Counted from the stretch's first letter, positions 1-8,828 are shown. The stretch is 64,000 nucleotides of DNA from Thermaurantimonas sp046295455 (GCA_046295455.1 JBKBNI010000008.1:1-64000); one strand, 5' to 3'. The notes: a model not told the origin generated them from the sequence alone. Program-made: numbers and translations.

Positions 1-306
1 CCGTCTGCTGATTTCAAGATAAAACTTCAAGGCCGCACCATTGGTGAAACTGCACTTATCGTCGTCGAAAACCATACACTGATTGGCTACGGCTACTTCC
101 GGCTACATCATGAAATACAAAAGTTTGACGCCTTTCGAAAGACGTTAACTCCTGTGAATGAGGACGGATATATCCTTGGTCTGATAGCTTCCTGGATTCA
201 AAGGCATCCGGATACGGTAATGCTGATGCCCTTCAACTCTGGAGCTTCACAGTTCATTCCGGCCTCCGAATCCGCATCTGAACAAGAACCTGACACATTT
301 GATTAG
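1..306 (+). CDS. C-terminal fragment of exonuclease-like protein (DnaQ/epsilon family with Bacteroidota C-terminal extension)
   Basis: Reading frame 1 is open from the window edge to TAG at 304-306 (101 codons); the N-terminus lies outside. The visible part reads GRTIGETALIVVENHT, then GYGYF, and later SWIQRHPDTVM. From memory, this resembles the C-terminal region of the long Bacteroidota exonuclease-domain proteins (DNA polymerase III epsilon-like nuclease followed by a UvrC-like GIY-YIG part), where a conserved 'GR..GE...V..ENG...GYG(F/Y)' stretch is followed by a helical segment. No catalytic residues are in this fragment, so the assignment rests on that tail alone. The acidic, serine-rich end looks unstructured. 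Confidence 0.55.
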   Translation, partial: PSADFKIKLQGRTIGETALIVVENHTLIGYGYFRLHHEIQKFDAFRKTLTPVNEDGYILGLIASWIQRHPDTVMLMPFNSGASQFIPASESASEQEPDTFD

Positions 307-380
307 AGGGAATCTAATTCAAAAAATATCCATCTAAAAAGGTCGTTGCCTTATACCTTCGCAAAAATTTTTTAAAAGAC

Positions 381-980
381 ATGAAAAAAGGCACCATTAT
401 ACTGCTATCTGTATTGGCATTTGTGCTAATAATTTCTTCAAATGGCTGCAGCACCTACAACACTTTTGTCGATCTTAATGAAAATGTCGAAAAATCATGG
501 GCAAATGTGCAGACGCAGTATCAGCGCCGGTTTGACCTGATAGGTAATCTGGTGCAGACCGTCCAGGGGGCTGCTGATTTTGAAAAATCCACACTGACAG
601 CGATCGTGGAGGCTCGGGCAAGAGTAGGGAGTATGCAGCTGAACGCCGATGACCTGTCTGAAGAAAAACTCGCTGAATTTCAAGCCGCGCAAGACCAAAT
701 GCGCTCTGCACTCAGCCGCTTGCTTGTCGTGGTAGAACAATATCCCGAACTCAAAGCCAATCAAAACTTCCTAGAACTGCAAGCTCAACTCGAAGGTACA
801 GAAAACCGAATCGCCACTGCCCGAAAAGACTTTAACGACGTCGTGGCGGTATACAACAAGGCTGTAAAGCGATTTCCCGGCAGATTCTGGGCTTCGGTGT
901 TTGACTTTGAGCCGAAAGCCATGTTTAAGAGTGAGGCGGGTGCCGAAAGAGCTCCCGAAGTTCAGTTTGATTTTAAATAA
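381..980 (+). CDS. lemA: LemA family protein
   Basis: 199 residues, the usual LemA length. The N-terminus has a hydrophobic segment (about residues 5-20) ending in a cysteine at 23, so it is a membrane anchor or possibly a lipoprotein signal with a poor lipobox. The rest is the helical LemA domain: a YNTFVDLNENVEKSWANVQ start, QYQRRFDLIGNLVQTV, the ending stretch ATARKDFNDVVAVYNK and a final FW...F block near FPGRFWASVFDFEP. The biochemical role of LemA is not settled; the family is often encoded beside TPM-domain proteins, as here (6 bp to the next gene). A weak promoter-like TACCTTCG lies at 354-361, one base off consensus. Confidence 0.93.
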   Translation: MKKGTIILLSVLAFVLIISSNGCSTYNTFVDLNENVEKSWANVQTQYQRRFDLIGNLVQTVQGAADFEKSTLTAIVEARARVGSMQLNADDLSEEKLAEFQAAQDQMRSALSRLLVVVEQYPELKANQNFLELQAQLEGTENRIATARKDFNDVVAVYNKAVKRFPGRFWASVFDFEPKAMFKSEAGAERAPEVQFDFK

Positions 981-986
981 AAGGCT

Positions 987-1421
987 ATGCTGACCGAATT
1001 TCTTACCACAAATGAAATAAACCGTATTGAAAGTACCATCGCCGAAGCCGAGAAGGTAACCAGCGGTGAGATACGTATTCACATCACCACCAATCAAAAC
1101 TATGAAGATATCCTGCTGGCGGCCGTGGATAAATTTGCAGACCTCGGCATGGATAAGACCCGCGAACGGAACGGAGTGCTGATTTTCATCTGTCCTGTGC
1201 GCAAGGAGTTTGCCATCATCGGAGACGAGGGGATCAATAAAGTCGTCGGACAGGATTTCTGGGATTCGACCCGCGATGTCATGCTTGCCGAATTCAAATC
1301 CGGTCGTTTTGCAGAGGGCATAATTGCCGGTGTGCGGGAGGCCGGGGCCTCGCTGGCCAGATTTTTTCCCGGAAAGAAAAACACCGTCAACGAACTGCCA
1401 AATCACATTTCATATGATTAA
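987..1421 (+). CDS. TPM domain protein, soluble form
   Basis: 144 residues with a single TPM (TPM_phosphatase, formerly DUF477) domain and no signal peptide or clear membrane segment. Landmarks are the SGEIRIHI strand near residue 30, RNGVLIFICPVRKEFAIIGD around 70-90, and the FWDS...F..G.FAEGI helix typical of the family. It sits between lemA and a second, membrane-anchored TPM gene and overlaps the latter by 8 bp, so the three genes are probably co-transcribed. Some plant TPM proteins have phosphatase activity; no enzymatic role can be asserted for this one. It may be a cytoplasmic partner of the membrane protein downstream. Confidence 0.88.
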   Translation: MLTEFLTTNEINRIESTIAEAEKVTSGEIRIHITTNQNYEDILLAAVDKFADLGMDKTRERNGVLIFICPVRKEFAIIGDEGINKVVGQDFWDSTRDVMLAEFKSGRFAEGIIAGVREAGASLARFFPGKKNTVNELPNHISYD

Positions 1422-2160
1422 GAGGCAAGGGTTGCATCTGGTACTTGTGCTATATATGATGGCTCTGGCCGCTCAGGCAACCCTTCGCCCCATCCCAAAA
1501 TACCGCGCTCCTGTCAACGATTTCACCGGGGCTTTTCTGGCACAATCCGAAGCCCGGCGTCTCAGTCAGGAACTAATAGCCTTCGAAGACTCGACTGGTA
1601 TTCAGATTGCTGTGTGCATCGAACCATCCCTGGAAGGTGAGTCCGAATTCGACCGATCATTGGCAATTGCGCGAGCATGGGGGGTTGGAAGTAAAGAAGC
1701 CAACAATGGTGTATTGATCTACATCGCTTTAGAGGACAGAGCTATTTTTATCCAAACCGGGTATGGTTCTGAAGGGTTTCTGCCCGACGCGATTGCCAAG
1801 CGAATCGTAGAGCAGATCATGAAGCCTTACTTTAGGCAAGGTCGTTTTTACGAGGGTCTTCGACTGGCCATTGAGGCAATAAAGACAAGAGGTGCGGAGG
1901 AAAATTTTCCCAAGACAGGCACAAAGCCACCTGAAGGTGAACTTCCGGGCTTGTTGATCATTCTCATAGTACTTATTGTCCTCTACCTTGTGATGCGAAA
2001 TCCCGGAAAAGGCGGAGGAATAAGTAGGGGAGGTCCTGTAATTTTCCCTCCAATAGGTATGGGTGGAAGAGGCATGTCCGGCTGGGGAGGAAGCGCCGGC
2101 GGCTGGGGTGGATTTGGAGGTGGCGGATTTGGAGGTGGCGGAGCAGGAGGTCGATGGTAG
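1414..2160 (+). CDS. TPM domain membrane protein with glycine-rich tail (YgcG-like)
   Basis: 248 residues from the ATG at 1414; an upstream TTG at 1324 is in frame but would add 30 residues before an obvious signal peptide (LHLVLVLYMMALAAQA), so the ATG is preferred. It overlaps the preceding stop by 8 bp. A TPM domain follows (DFTGAFL, STGIQIAV, NNGVLIYIALEDRAIFIQTG), then a transmembrane helix near 180-198 (LPGLLIILIVLIVLYLVM), then a tail very rich in Gly, with Trp and Phe, ending in GRW. This signal peptide-TPM-TM-Gly-rich layout is the YgcG type. It is probably anchored with the TPM domain on the periplasmic side. Confidence 0.88.
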   Translation: MIKRQGLHLVLVLYMMALAAQATLRPIPKYRAPVNDFTGAFLAQSEARRLSQELIAFEDSTGIQIAVCIEPSLEGESEFDRSLAIARAWGVGSKEANNGVLIYIALEDRAIFIQTGYGSEGFLPDAIAKRIVEQIMKPYFRQGRFYEGLRLAIEAIKTRGAEENFPKTGTKPPEGELPGLLIILIVLIVLYLVMRNPGKGGGISRGGPVIFPPIGMGGRGMSGWGGSAGGWGGFGGGGFGGGGAGGRW

Positions 2161-2290
2161 ATGATTTCAGAGATGCTTGCCGGATGTCACACTTACGTCT
2201 CATCCCATCTTAGAACTTTATGAAGCTCTGACACAACAGAAATCAAAAGACCCTGAGCACCTCTGCCCGGAGAAGATATAACCCTCAGAA

Positions 2291-4108
2291 TCAAAACTCC
2301 TGGAGCTTGGTCAGCCGCGAATAGATACCACCGGCCGACAGAAGTTCTTCATGTGTGCCTGTTTCGGCTATGCGGCCTTTGTCCATGACTACAATCATGT
2401 CGGCGTGACGAATGGTGCTTAGCCTGTGTGCGATGATGATTGAGGTGCGGTTTTGCATCAGCCGTGTAATGGCCTCCTGCACCAGCCGTTCGCTTTCGGT
2501 ATCGAGAGCACTTGTAGCCTCATCGAGAATCAGGATCGGCGGATTCTTCAAAATGGCCCTGGCTATGGCAATCCTTTGGCGCTGACCTCCTGACAGGCGT
2601 GAACCCATGTCGCCGACCATCGTTTCGAAGCCGTCTTCCATCTGCACGATGAAGTCATATGCATTGGCAATACGGGCAGCTTCTTCAATTTCTTTAAGAT
2701 CTGCCTTTGGGTTTCCGAGGGCGATATTGTTTCGAACGGTGTCATTAAATAAAATAGGCTCTTGAGTGACGATGCCCATCAGCGACCGCAGAGAGCGGAG
2801 ATCGGCAAGTCGTATATCCAGGCCGTCCAGGGTAATACTGCCTGATGTGACATCGTAAAATCGGGGAATCAAATTGACCAGCGAGGTCTTCCCGCTACCC
2901 GACAGACCAACCAGAGCTACAGTAGATCCTCGCGGAATGGTAAGATTGATGTCTCGCAGAATCAGGTCTTCGCGATAGCCGAAACACACCTGCGAAAAAC
3001 AAATATCCTCTTTAAATTCATTGACTTTCAATGCATCCGGTGGGGAGGTGATGGTGTTTTCGCTTTCCAGAATCTCTAGGACCCGCTCTGCGGATGCCGA
3101 ACCTTTTTTTAGGTTGTAAGAGGCACGGCTTATTGCCTTGCTGGGGGGAATCATCTGGTAAAAAAATAAAATGTATGCAATGAAATTGGCAGGACCAAAC
3201 TGGTCAGAGGCGATTACTATGCGCCCGCCAAACCAGATGACGGCTGCCATGATAATGGCTCCAAGCATTTCGCTTACCGGCGATGCCAGGTCATATTTGC
3301 GCATCACACGGTTGGATGTTTTGTAAAAATCGCTGTTTACGCGTTCAAAGTTTTCCTGCTTAAATTTTTCTGCATTAAACGCTTTTAAGATGCGAAGTCC
3401 GGTAATGGTTTCATCTATATGGCTCATCAGACTACCCAACTGTGCCTGTGCAGTATTGGACTGGCGCTTGAGCGACCGGCCGATTCGGCTGATAATGTAT
3501 GAAACTACCGGAAGCGTGAGCAGTACAAATAAGGTCAGTTTGTAATTCATCCACAGCAGTACGGCCAGCGAGCCGATAATCATCAGCGGGTCCCGAAAAA
3601 TCATTTCCAGAAGGACAATCAGGGCTGCTTCAATCTCGCGAAGGTCTACCGTAATCCTGGATATGATATCTCCCTTTTGCCGCCGGGCATAAAAAGCCAT
3701 TGGCAGCTGTAAGAGTTTGGCGTGAAGCTCTTTGCGGAGTTGATAAGATATCCCGTTGCGCACGGGAGCAATGACATACAATCCAAGATAGTGAAATATG
3801 TTTTTAAACAAAAAGGCGACCACCACCCACACTACTACGTAAAGAAGTGCCTCAGAAATCGTTGTATTCTCGAGACGATATTCAATCTGCCTGTAAAATT
3901 CTCTCTTGACTGTGTCAAACAGAGTGGTGCCCGTGATGGAGTCCGACATCGTGCCGTTTACGCCAAAAATCAGCTGTAAAACAGGAATGACCAGACCTAC
4001 CGATACCAGGGAAAAAGCTATGCTCAGCACGTTGAAAAGTACACTGAGGGCAATAAGACTTTTGTACCTGAATAAGTAGGGATAAATTTTCCGGAGCGGC
4101 TTGTTCAT
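2291..4108 (-). CDS. ABC transporter, fused permease and ATPase (MsbA/lipid exporter type)
   Basis: 605 residues, the normal length of an MsbA-type half transporter. The N-terminal ~330 residues hold about six membrane helices; the ATPase domain carries Walker A GLSGSGKTSLVN, the signature LSGGQRQRIAIARA, Walker B ILILDEATSALD and the H-loop IIIAHRLSTI. Homologues that work as homodimers flip lipid A precursors or export drugs or peptides; the substrate cannot be read from sequence. It lies 11 bp after trpS on the same strand and is probably co-transcribed with it. Confidence 0.9.
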   Translation of the reverse strand: MNKPLRKIYPYLFRYKSLIALSVLFNVLSIAFSLVSVGLVIPVLQLIFGVNGTMSDSITGTTLFDTVKREFYRQIEYRLENTTISEALLYVVVWVVVAFLFKNIFHYLGLYVIAPVRNGISYQLRKELHAKLLQLPMAFYARRQKGDIISRITVDLREIEAALIVLLEMIFRDPLMIIGSLAVLLWMNYKLTLFVLLTLPVVSYIISRIGRSLKRQSNTAQAQLGSLMSHIDETITGLRILKAFNAEKFKQENFERVNSDFYKTSNRVMRKYDLASPVSEMLGAIIMAAVIWFGGRIVIASDQFGPANFIAYILFFYQMIPPSKAISRASYNLKKGSASAERVLEILESENTITSPPDALKVNEFKEDICFSQVCFGYREDLILRDINLTIPRGSTVALVGLSGSGKTSLVNLIPRFYDVTSGSITLDGLDIRLADLRSLRSLMGIVTQEPILFNDTVRNNIALGNPKADLKEIEEAARIANAYDFIVQMEDGFETMVGDMGSRLSGGQRQRIAIARAILKNPPILILDEATSALDTESERLVQEAITRLMQNRTSIIIAHRLSTIRHADMIVVMDKGRIAETGTHEELLSAGGIYSRLTKLQEF

Positions 4109-4119
4109 GACTTTTCCAA

Positions 4120-5091
4120 TTAAAAACCCAGGGTTTCACGTACCCTCTTCAAAACCTTGGAGCCTACACGTCGGGCTTTTTCAGCTCCCTCAAGGAGCAG
4201 ATTTTCCAAAATGTCCTGCTCGTCCATGAGCCGTGTGTATTCTTTTCTGGTTTCGGCATACTTGTCCAGTATCAGGGAGAGAAGTTCCTTCTTGGCGTGT
4301 CCGTATCCATAACCGCCTGCTTCGTAGCGCCGGCGCATTTCGGTGGTCTGTTCGGGCGATGCCAGAAGACTGTAGAGGGCAAAGACGTTGCAGATATCCG
4401 GATTTTTGGGCTCTTCCAGGGGTGTGGAGTCCGTGATGATGCTCATGACCTGCTTTTTTAGCTCGCTTTCAGGAGCAAACAGGTCAATTGTGTTTTTGTA
4501 GGATTTGCTCATTTTTCGGCCATCGGTCCCCGGGATGGTCATGACTTCCTCGCGGATGAGTGCTTCAGGAAGTTTTAAAACCTCCCGACCAACAGAATTA
4601 TTCAGTGCTGCTGCAATATCGCGGGTGATTTCAAGGTGCTGTTTTTGGTCTTTGCCCACCGGAACGAAATCTGCATCGTACAAAAGAATATCGGCTGCCA
4701 TCAATACAGGATAATTGAACAACCCCGCGTTGACGTCGCTCAGCCGGTCACTTTTGTCTTTAAAGCTGTGGGCATTGGCCAGCATAGGATAGGGCGTAAA
4801 ACAGCTCAGATACCAGGCCAATTCGGTCACTTCCGGCAGGTCGCTCTGACGAAAAAACACATTTCTCTCAGCGTCAAACCCACAGGCAAGCCATGCTGCT
4901 GCCACACTTCGTGTGTGTGCACGGCGCACCGGGCCGTCTTTGATTGTGGTAAGCGAATGAAGATCAGCTATGAAGAAAAAACTTTCAGCATCGTCCCGCT
5001 TTGAAAATTCGATAGCCGGCGCTATGGCACCCAAAATATTTCCCAGGTGGGGCTGACCCGAACTCTGTACTCCGGTAAGGTATCGTGGCAT
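4120..5091 (-). CDS. trpS: Tryptophanyl-tRNA synthetase
   Basis: 323 residues from the ATG at 5091. Class I signatures are a HIGH-type motif near the N-terminus (SSGQPHLGN) and KMSKSYKNTI, with the Trp-specific GRKMSKS context. It charges tRNA-Trp in the cytoplasm. The longest open frame begins at 5136, but the extra residues do not match the family, which normally begins just before TGVQSSGQ, and a promoter element at 5120-5127 would put the transcript start near 5114, downstream of that longer start. The ABC transporter gene follows after 11 bp. Confidence 0.95.
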   Translation of the reverse strand: MPRYLTGVQSSGQPHLGNILGAIAPAIEFSKRDDAESFFFIADLHSLTTIKDGPVRRAHTRSVAAAWLACGFDAERNVFFRQSDLPEVTELAWYLSCFTPYPMLANAHSFKDKSDRLSDVNAGLFNYPVLMAADILLYDADFVPVGKDQKQHLEITRDIAAALNNSVGREVLKLPEALIREEVMTIPGTDGRKMSKSYKNTIDLFAPESELKKQVMSIITDSTPLEEPKNPDICNVFALYSLLASPEQTTEMRRRYEAGGYGYGHAKKELLSLILDKYAETRKEYTRLMDEQDILENLLLEGAEKARRVGSKVLKRVRETLGF

Positions 5092-5119
5092 GTGTAGTGG
5101 TCGAAAAATTGTTCGGGCA

Positions 5120-5127
5120 CAAAGGTA
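5120..5127 (-). promoter_or_regulatory. Bacteroidota -7 element (TACCTTTG) for trpS
   Basis: On the minus strand this reads TACCTTTG, a full match to TAnnTTTG, 29 bp before the trpS ATG. It supports the 5091 start. No clear -33 TTTG at ideal spacing was seen. Confidence 0.6.
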
Positions 5128-5369
5128 CATGGCCACCGGATTATGCCGTGGTGTGCAAGGCGGGCTGATTCTTTCTTTCCTAAGTACCTGATGTAGAGAT
5201 GAATATCCGGATTTATTGGATATTCACACGGTTTGCTCCTTTGCCACCCGGGAGCATTTGCAATTGTGAGGGAAGCTCAGGGCACTCCGTAGATTTCGCG
5301 CGGTGGCGTCGGAGGAGATGTGCTGGCAGAAGAGCTCCCTGTTTGTAATATTTGCGGAAATACAAGCCG

Positions 5370-6584
5370 ATGTCTTCCAATTGGTTTCAAAGACTGGGAC
5401 CTGGATTGCTGTACGCCGGAGCGGCCATTGGTGTGTCACATTTGGTGCAGAGCACCCGTGCCGGAGCGGAGTATGGCCTCTTGTTGCTTCCGGTGGTGAT
5501 ACTTGCCAATGTACTCAAGTGGCCGTTTTTCGTAGCCGGTCCGTATTATGCCGTGCATTCCGGGCAATCTTTGGTCAGCGGGTACTATACATTGGGTAGG
5601 ATTCCCTTTTACATAAATGGCCTCATCTGCATAGGTACAGTACCCGGAATTCTGGGTGCAGTCACTCTGGTGACGGCCGGCATTCTCAATGTGTTGCTCG
5701 GTTCATTCTTTTCAGTGCGGGTATGCTCCGCTTTCGTCCTTTTATTGAGTCTGTTTATCTTGCTCAGAGGGCGATACAGTTGGCTGGACAGAAGTGTGAA
5801 GTGGATTATCATTTTTTTGAGCGTCAGTACATTGGTAGCACTCACTGCCTCCTGGCACGAGGTTTCACCCCCTTATTGGCCCGATATTGACTGGCAGGAG
5901 GGAGTTCATCTCACCTTTCTGATAGCGCTGATGGGATGGATGCCTGCTCCGATTGATCTGAGCATTTGGCAGTCCCTCTGGTCGGTCGAAAAGTTCAGGA
6001 TTCATCCCGATGCTAAACAGGGATATATGATTGACTTTAATACCGGATTTTGGGGGACTACAGTTTTGGCTATGGTTTTTCTGTTGCTTGGATATTTCTC
6101 ATTATTCGGAAGAGTGGATGCCATGCCCTCTGATGCAACGAAATTTGCCGCGCTTTTTATCCAAATGTATGAGTCTGCTTTAGGTTCAGCTCTTGTGTGG
6201 GCAGTCAAGGTGGCTGCTCTGGCTTGTATGCTGAGTACGGTGCTTACCGTACTCGATGCTTATCCGCGTGTAATGGCCGAGAGCATTTCGATCCTCAGAC
6301 CTGATTCTAATAAGGAGCGGTGGAGAGCTTTATTTCTCTGGATTACAACCGCTCTTGGGTTTTTAGTCATTTTCTTTTTTCAGAGCAATATGAAGTCACT
6401 TGTGACATTTGCGACGGTTATCAGTTTTCTGACTGCACCGGTTTTGGCAGGCTTTAATTCTGTACTTCTGTACAGAGCCGGGTTTTTCAATGCAAAACAT
6501 GCAATCATGCGCCGGATTATGGTGCTTTTTGGGATGCTGTATTTAATTGGATTTTCAGTATTATACCTATTCAGGATTCTTTGA
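5370..6584 (+). CDS. Divergent Nramp-family transporter lacking canonical metal motifs
   Basis: 404 residues with about 11 hydrophobic segments, Nramp fold length. The start is taken at the ATG at 5370, giving MSSNWFQRLGPGLLYAG; an in-frame TTG at 5352 is less likely. Canonical Nramps carry DPGN in helix 1 and MPHN in helix 6 as metal ligands. Here helix 1 reads GAAIGVSHLVQSTRAGAEYG (from residue 17) and the helix 6 position reads GWMPAPIDLSIW (MPAP at 191-194), so both metal-ligand motifs are replaced. It belongs to the wider family, but transition-metal uptake should not be assumed. Its 3' end overlaps the convergent helicase gene by 18 bp. The 278 bp before it hold only the trpS promoter and nothing else I can name. 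Confidence 0.8.
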   Translation: MSSNWFQRLGPGLLYAGAAIGVSHLVQSTRAGAEYGLLLLPVVILANVLKWPFFVAGPYYAVHSGQSLVSGYYTLGRIPFYINGLICIGTVPGILGAVTLVTAGILNVLLGSFFSVRVCSAFVLLLSLFILLRGRYSWLDRSVKWIIIFLSVSTLVALTASWHEVSPPYWPDIDWQEGVHLTFLIALMGWMPAPIDLSIWQSLWSVEKFRIHPDAKQGYMIDFNTGFWGTTVLAMVFLLLGYFSLFGRVDAMPSDATKFAALFIQMYESALGSALVWAVKVAALACMLSTVLTVLDAYPRVMAESISILRPDSNKERWRALFLWITTALGFLVIFFFQSNMKSLVTFATVISFLTAPVLAGFNSVLLYRAGFFNAKHAIMRRIMVLFGMLYLIGFSVLYLFRIL

Positions 6585-7832
6585 TGGTGTCTGTTTTGAC
6601 TCAGGTCCTGATTTATCCTTATTTCCCTTTTTCTTCCTGGCAAAGGATTTTTTTTTAAACTTTTTTTCTTTTGAACTGGTGGATTCCGGGTTCCACTCAA
6701 TTAATGGCCCAAATCCTTCACCGGCAATTTCCTTTGGCACTTCGATGCCGATTTTTTTTTCGATGTAGGCAAACTTTCTCATCTCTTCCCCGGAAATGAG
6801 CGTAACTGCCTGACCTGTCTTGTTGTGTCGGGCAGTGCGGCCAATTCGGTGTACGTAATCATCCGGCGAGGGGGGTACATCGAAGTTGACCACAGCGGCA
6901 AGGTCAGCAATATCAATACCGCGCGCAAGTACATCTGTGGCAATCAATGCTTTGTATTGCTTGGATTTAAAGGCGGTCATCACTGTCTCGCGTTCGGATT
7001 GCTCCAGTTCGGACGAAATCAGGGCAGCTTGGATGCCTGCAGACCTCAGTTTATGTACAATGGCTTGCAGATGCTTCTTCCTTCCGCAGAAAACAATGGC
7101 CTGCTCATTCTCCCCCAGAGATTTGAGAAACGAAATCAAATAATTCAATTTGGCTTCTTCCTGAAGTAAGACCACGCGCTGGGAAATGCCCGAGGCTGGT
7201 TTGGCCACAGATAGGGCTACCTCAAAGGGATTGATGAGTATCTCATCCGCAAACCGGCGTATCCGAGGCGACATGGTAGCGCTGAAAAAAAGGTTTTGGC
7301 GCACTACAGGCAGTTTACTGACGATTTTTTTAATATCATCATAAAATCCCATATCCAGCATTTTATCCGCTTCATCGAGGACAAAGTAGCGGAAGTACGA
7401 CATATCCGCATAGTCATTGCGCATGTGAGCCAACAGGCGTCCGGGCGTAGCGACGATAAACTGTACTTTGGACTCCAGTGCTTTCTTTTCGCGCTCAAAG
7501 GCTCCCGCATCATTGCCGCCGTAGATGGTCTCAGCATGGAGGGATGTGAAGTAGGTGAGTCCCTGCAATTGTCTGGCCGTCTGTAGGCTGAGTTCTCGTG
7601 TGGGGCTGATGATCAGCACTCCTGCATCGTCTTTCTCTTCCAGCAATTTCTGACATAGTGGCAAGCAGAAGGCCAAGGTTTTTCCCGAGCCTGTAGATGC
7701 TAGACCGAGTACATCTCTCCCTTCGAGTATTGGGTGATAGGTCTTTTCCTGTATTTCTGTCAGCTCACTGAAGCCCAGGTAACCAATGGCTTCTGCGAGT
7801 TCCGGTTTTAGAATCAGCTCTTGGAAGGTCAT
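6567..7832 (-). CDS. DEAD-box ATP-dependent RNA helicase
   Basis: 421 residues. All core motifs are present: the Q-motif region (GFSELTEIQEKTYHPIL), motif I ASTGSGKT, Ia PTRELSLQ, Ib TPGRL, DEAD in VLDEADKMLDMGF, SAT, then the helicase C domain with ATDVLARGIDI and HRIGRTAR. The C-terminal ~50 residues are Lys/Ser-rich and disordered (KEKKFKKKSFARKKKGNK), typical of RhlE/DbpA-like Bacteroidota helicases and likely RNA-binding. It unwinds RNA duplexes, for example in ribosome assembly or cold adaptation. It is the last gene of the valS-tpx-GAF-helicase run, 3 bp after the GAF gene. Confidence 0.93.
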   Translation of the reverse strand: MTFQELILKPELAEAIGYLGFSELTEIQEKTYHPILEGRDVLGLASTGSGKTLAFCLPLCQKLLEEKDDAGVLIISPTRELSLQTARQLQGLTYFTSLHAETIYGGNDAGAFEREKKALESKVQFIVATPGRLLAHMRNDYADMSYFRYFVLDEADKMLDMGFYDDIKKIVSKLPVVRQNLFFSATMSPRIRRFADEILINPFEVALSVAKPASGISQRVVLLQEEAKLNYLISFLKSLGENEQAIVFCGRKKHLQAIVHKLRSAGIQAALISSELEQSERETVMTAFKSKQYKALIATDVLARGIDIADLAAVVNFDVPPSPDDYVHRIGRTARHNKTGQAVTLISGEEMRKFAYIEKKIGIEVPKEIAGEGFGPLIEWNPESTSSKEKKFKKKSFARKKKGNKDKSGPESKQTPSKNPE

Positions 7833-7835
7833 GCT

Positions 7836-8309
7836 TTAGTCATTAAATATTTTCTTACCCACTGCCGTGCAGACTTCCTCAAGAAACTCTGATGTAGCTG
7901 AGTCGAAGCGGTGGAGCACATGAGAGTCAATATCGAGCTGGCCGATGAGTTTTCCGGCTTCGTTGTAGATCGGAATTACAATTTCGCTTTTCGTTTTGAG
8001 GCTGCATGCCAGGTAGTTGTCTGCCTGGGATACATCGGGTACATTGAGCGTCCGGCCGCTTATGGCCACCTGACCGCAGATTCCTCTTCCATAAGGAATC
8101 ACGGTGTGATCTGTAGGCTCTCCCACAAAAGGCCCCAGTACCAGTGCGTTTTTTTCATCGTCCATAAAGTAAAATCCCACCCAGTCCATATCCGGCAGCT
8201 CTGTATGGATCAGCAGGCATAGCTGCAGTAGTTTTTCATCTGCTGGCCGGGAAGATTCCAGTAATGCTTGAATGCGCTGCCGTAGTTCCGAAAGTTTTTC
8301 GTTTTTCAT
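7836..8309 (-). CDS. GAF-domain protein, free methionine-R-sulfoxide reductase type
   Basis: 157 residues forming one GAF domain, the size of fRMsr (E. coli YebR/MsrC). Family signatures are DWVGFYF, GPFVGEPTDHTVIPYGRGIC, VPDV and KSEIVIPI. Cysteines at 78 (GICG) and 102 (LAC) are 24 apart, the same spacing as E. coli Cys94 and Cys118. The position matching Cys84, ten residues before the first, is His68, so one of the three redox cysteines of the well-studied enzymes is missing. It probably reduces free methionine-R-sulfoxide, consistent with its place 10 bp after thiol peroxidase, but the altered cysteine set leaves some doubt. Confidence 0.82.
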   Translation of the reverse strand: MKNEKLSELRQRIQALLESSRPADEKLLQLCLLIHTELPDMDWVGFYFMDDEKNALVLGPFVGEPTDHTVIPYGRGICGQVAISGRTLNVPDVSQADNYLACSLKTKSEIVIPIYNEAGKLIGQLDIDSHVLHRFDSATSEFLEEVCTAVGKKIFND

Positions 8310-8319
8310 TTGGTTTTAA

Positions 8320-8826
8320 TTATTGACCGGAGATCGCGCGCATGGCCGCATCATAGTCGGGCTCTCGGGCGATTTCAGGCACCTGCTCGGTGTAGATTAC
8401 AGTTCCCTCCGGATCGGCCACGATCACAGCTCTGCTCAGCAGGCCGGCAAGCGGGCCATCTGTCATGGTGACCCCGTAGAGAGTGCCAAACTCCGGATAG
8501 CGAAAATCGCTGGCACCCACCACGTGCTCTATGCCTTCTGAGCCACAGAACCGCTTGTGTGCAAAGGGCAGATCCTTCGAAACACAGATCACAGCTATAT
8601 TGTCCATCGAAGCCACCCGCTCGTTGAAAGCGCGAACACTCGCGGCACACACCCCCGTATCGATTGACGGAAAAATATTGAGCACCAGATATTTGCCTGT
8701 GAAATCAGAGCTTTTAATATCCTTCAGAGAGGTGTCTGTCAGGGTAAATGCGGGAAGCTTGCTTCCCACGGAGGGCAGATTTCCAGCAGTATTTACCGGA
8801 TTACCCTTAAATGTAATGGTTGCCAT
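8320..8826 (-). CDS. tpx: Thiol peroxidase (peroxiredoxin, Tpx type)
   Basis: 168 residues, full Tpx length. The peroxidatic cysteine is Cys60 in the motif SIDTGVCA and the resolving cysteine is Cys94 in KRFCG, matching E. coli Tpx Cys61 and Cys95. It reduces peroxides with electrons from thioredoxin. It lies 2 bp after the valS stop and 10 bp before the fRMsr gene, so a synthetase and two oxidative-repair enzymes share one transcript; the peroxide regulator OxyR is about 12 kb away in this window. Confidence 0.95.
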   Translation of the reverse strand: MATITFKGNPVNTAGNLPSVGSKLPAFTLTDTSLKDIKSSDFTGKYLVLNIFPSIDTGVCAASVRAFNERVASMDNIAVICVSKDLPFAHKRFCGSEGIEHVVGASDFRYPEFGTLYGVTMTDGPLAGLLSRAVIVADPEGTVIYTEQVPEIAREPDYDAAMRAISGQ

Positions 8827-8828
8827 GT

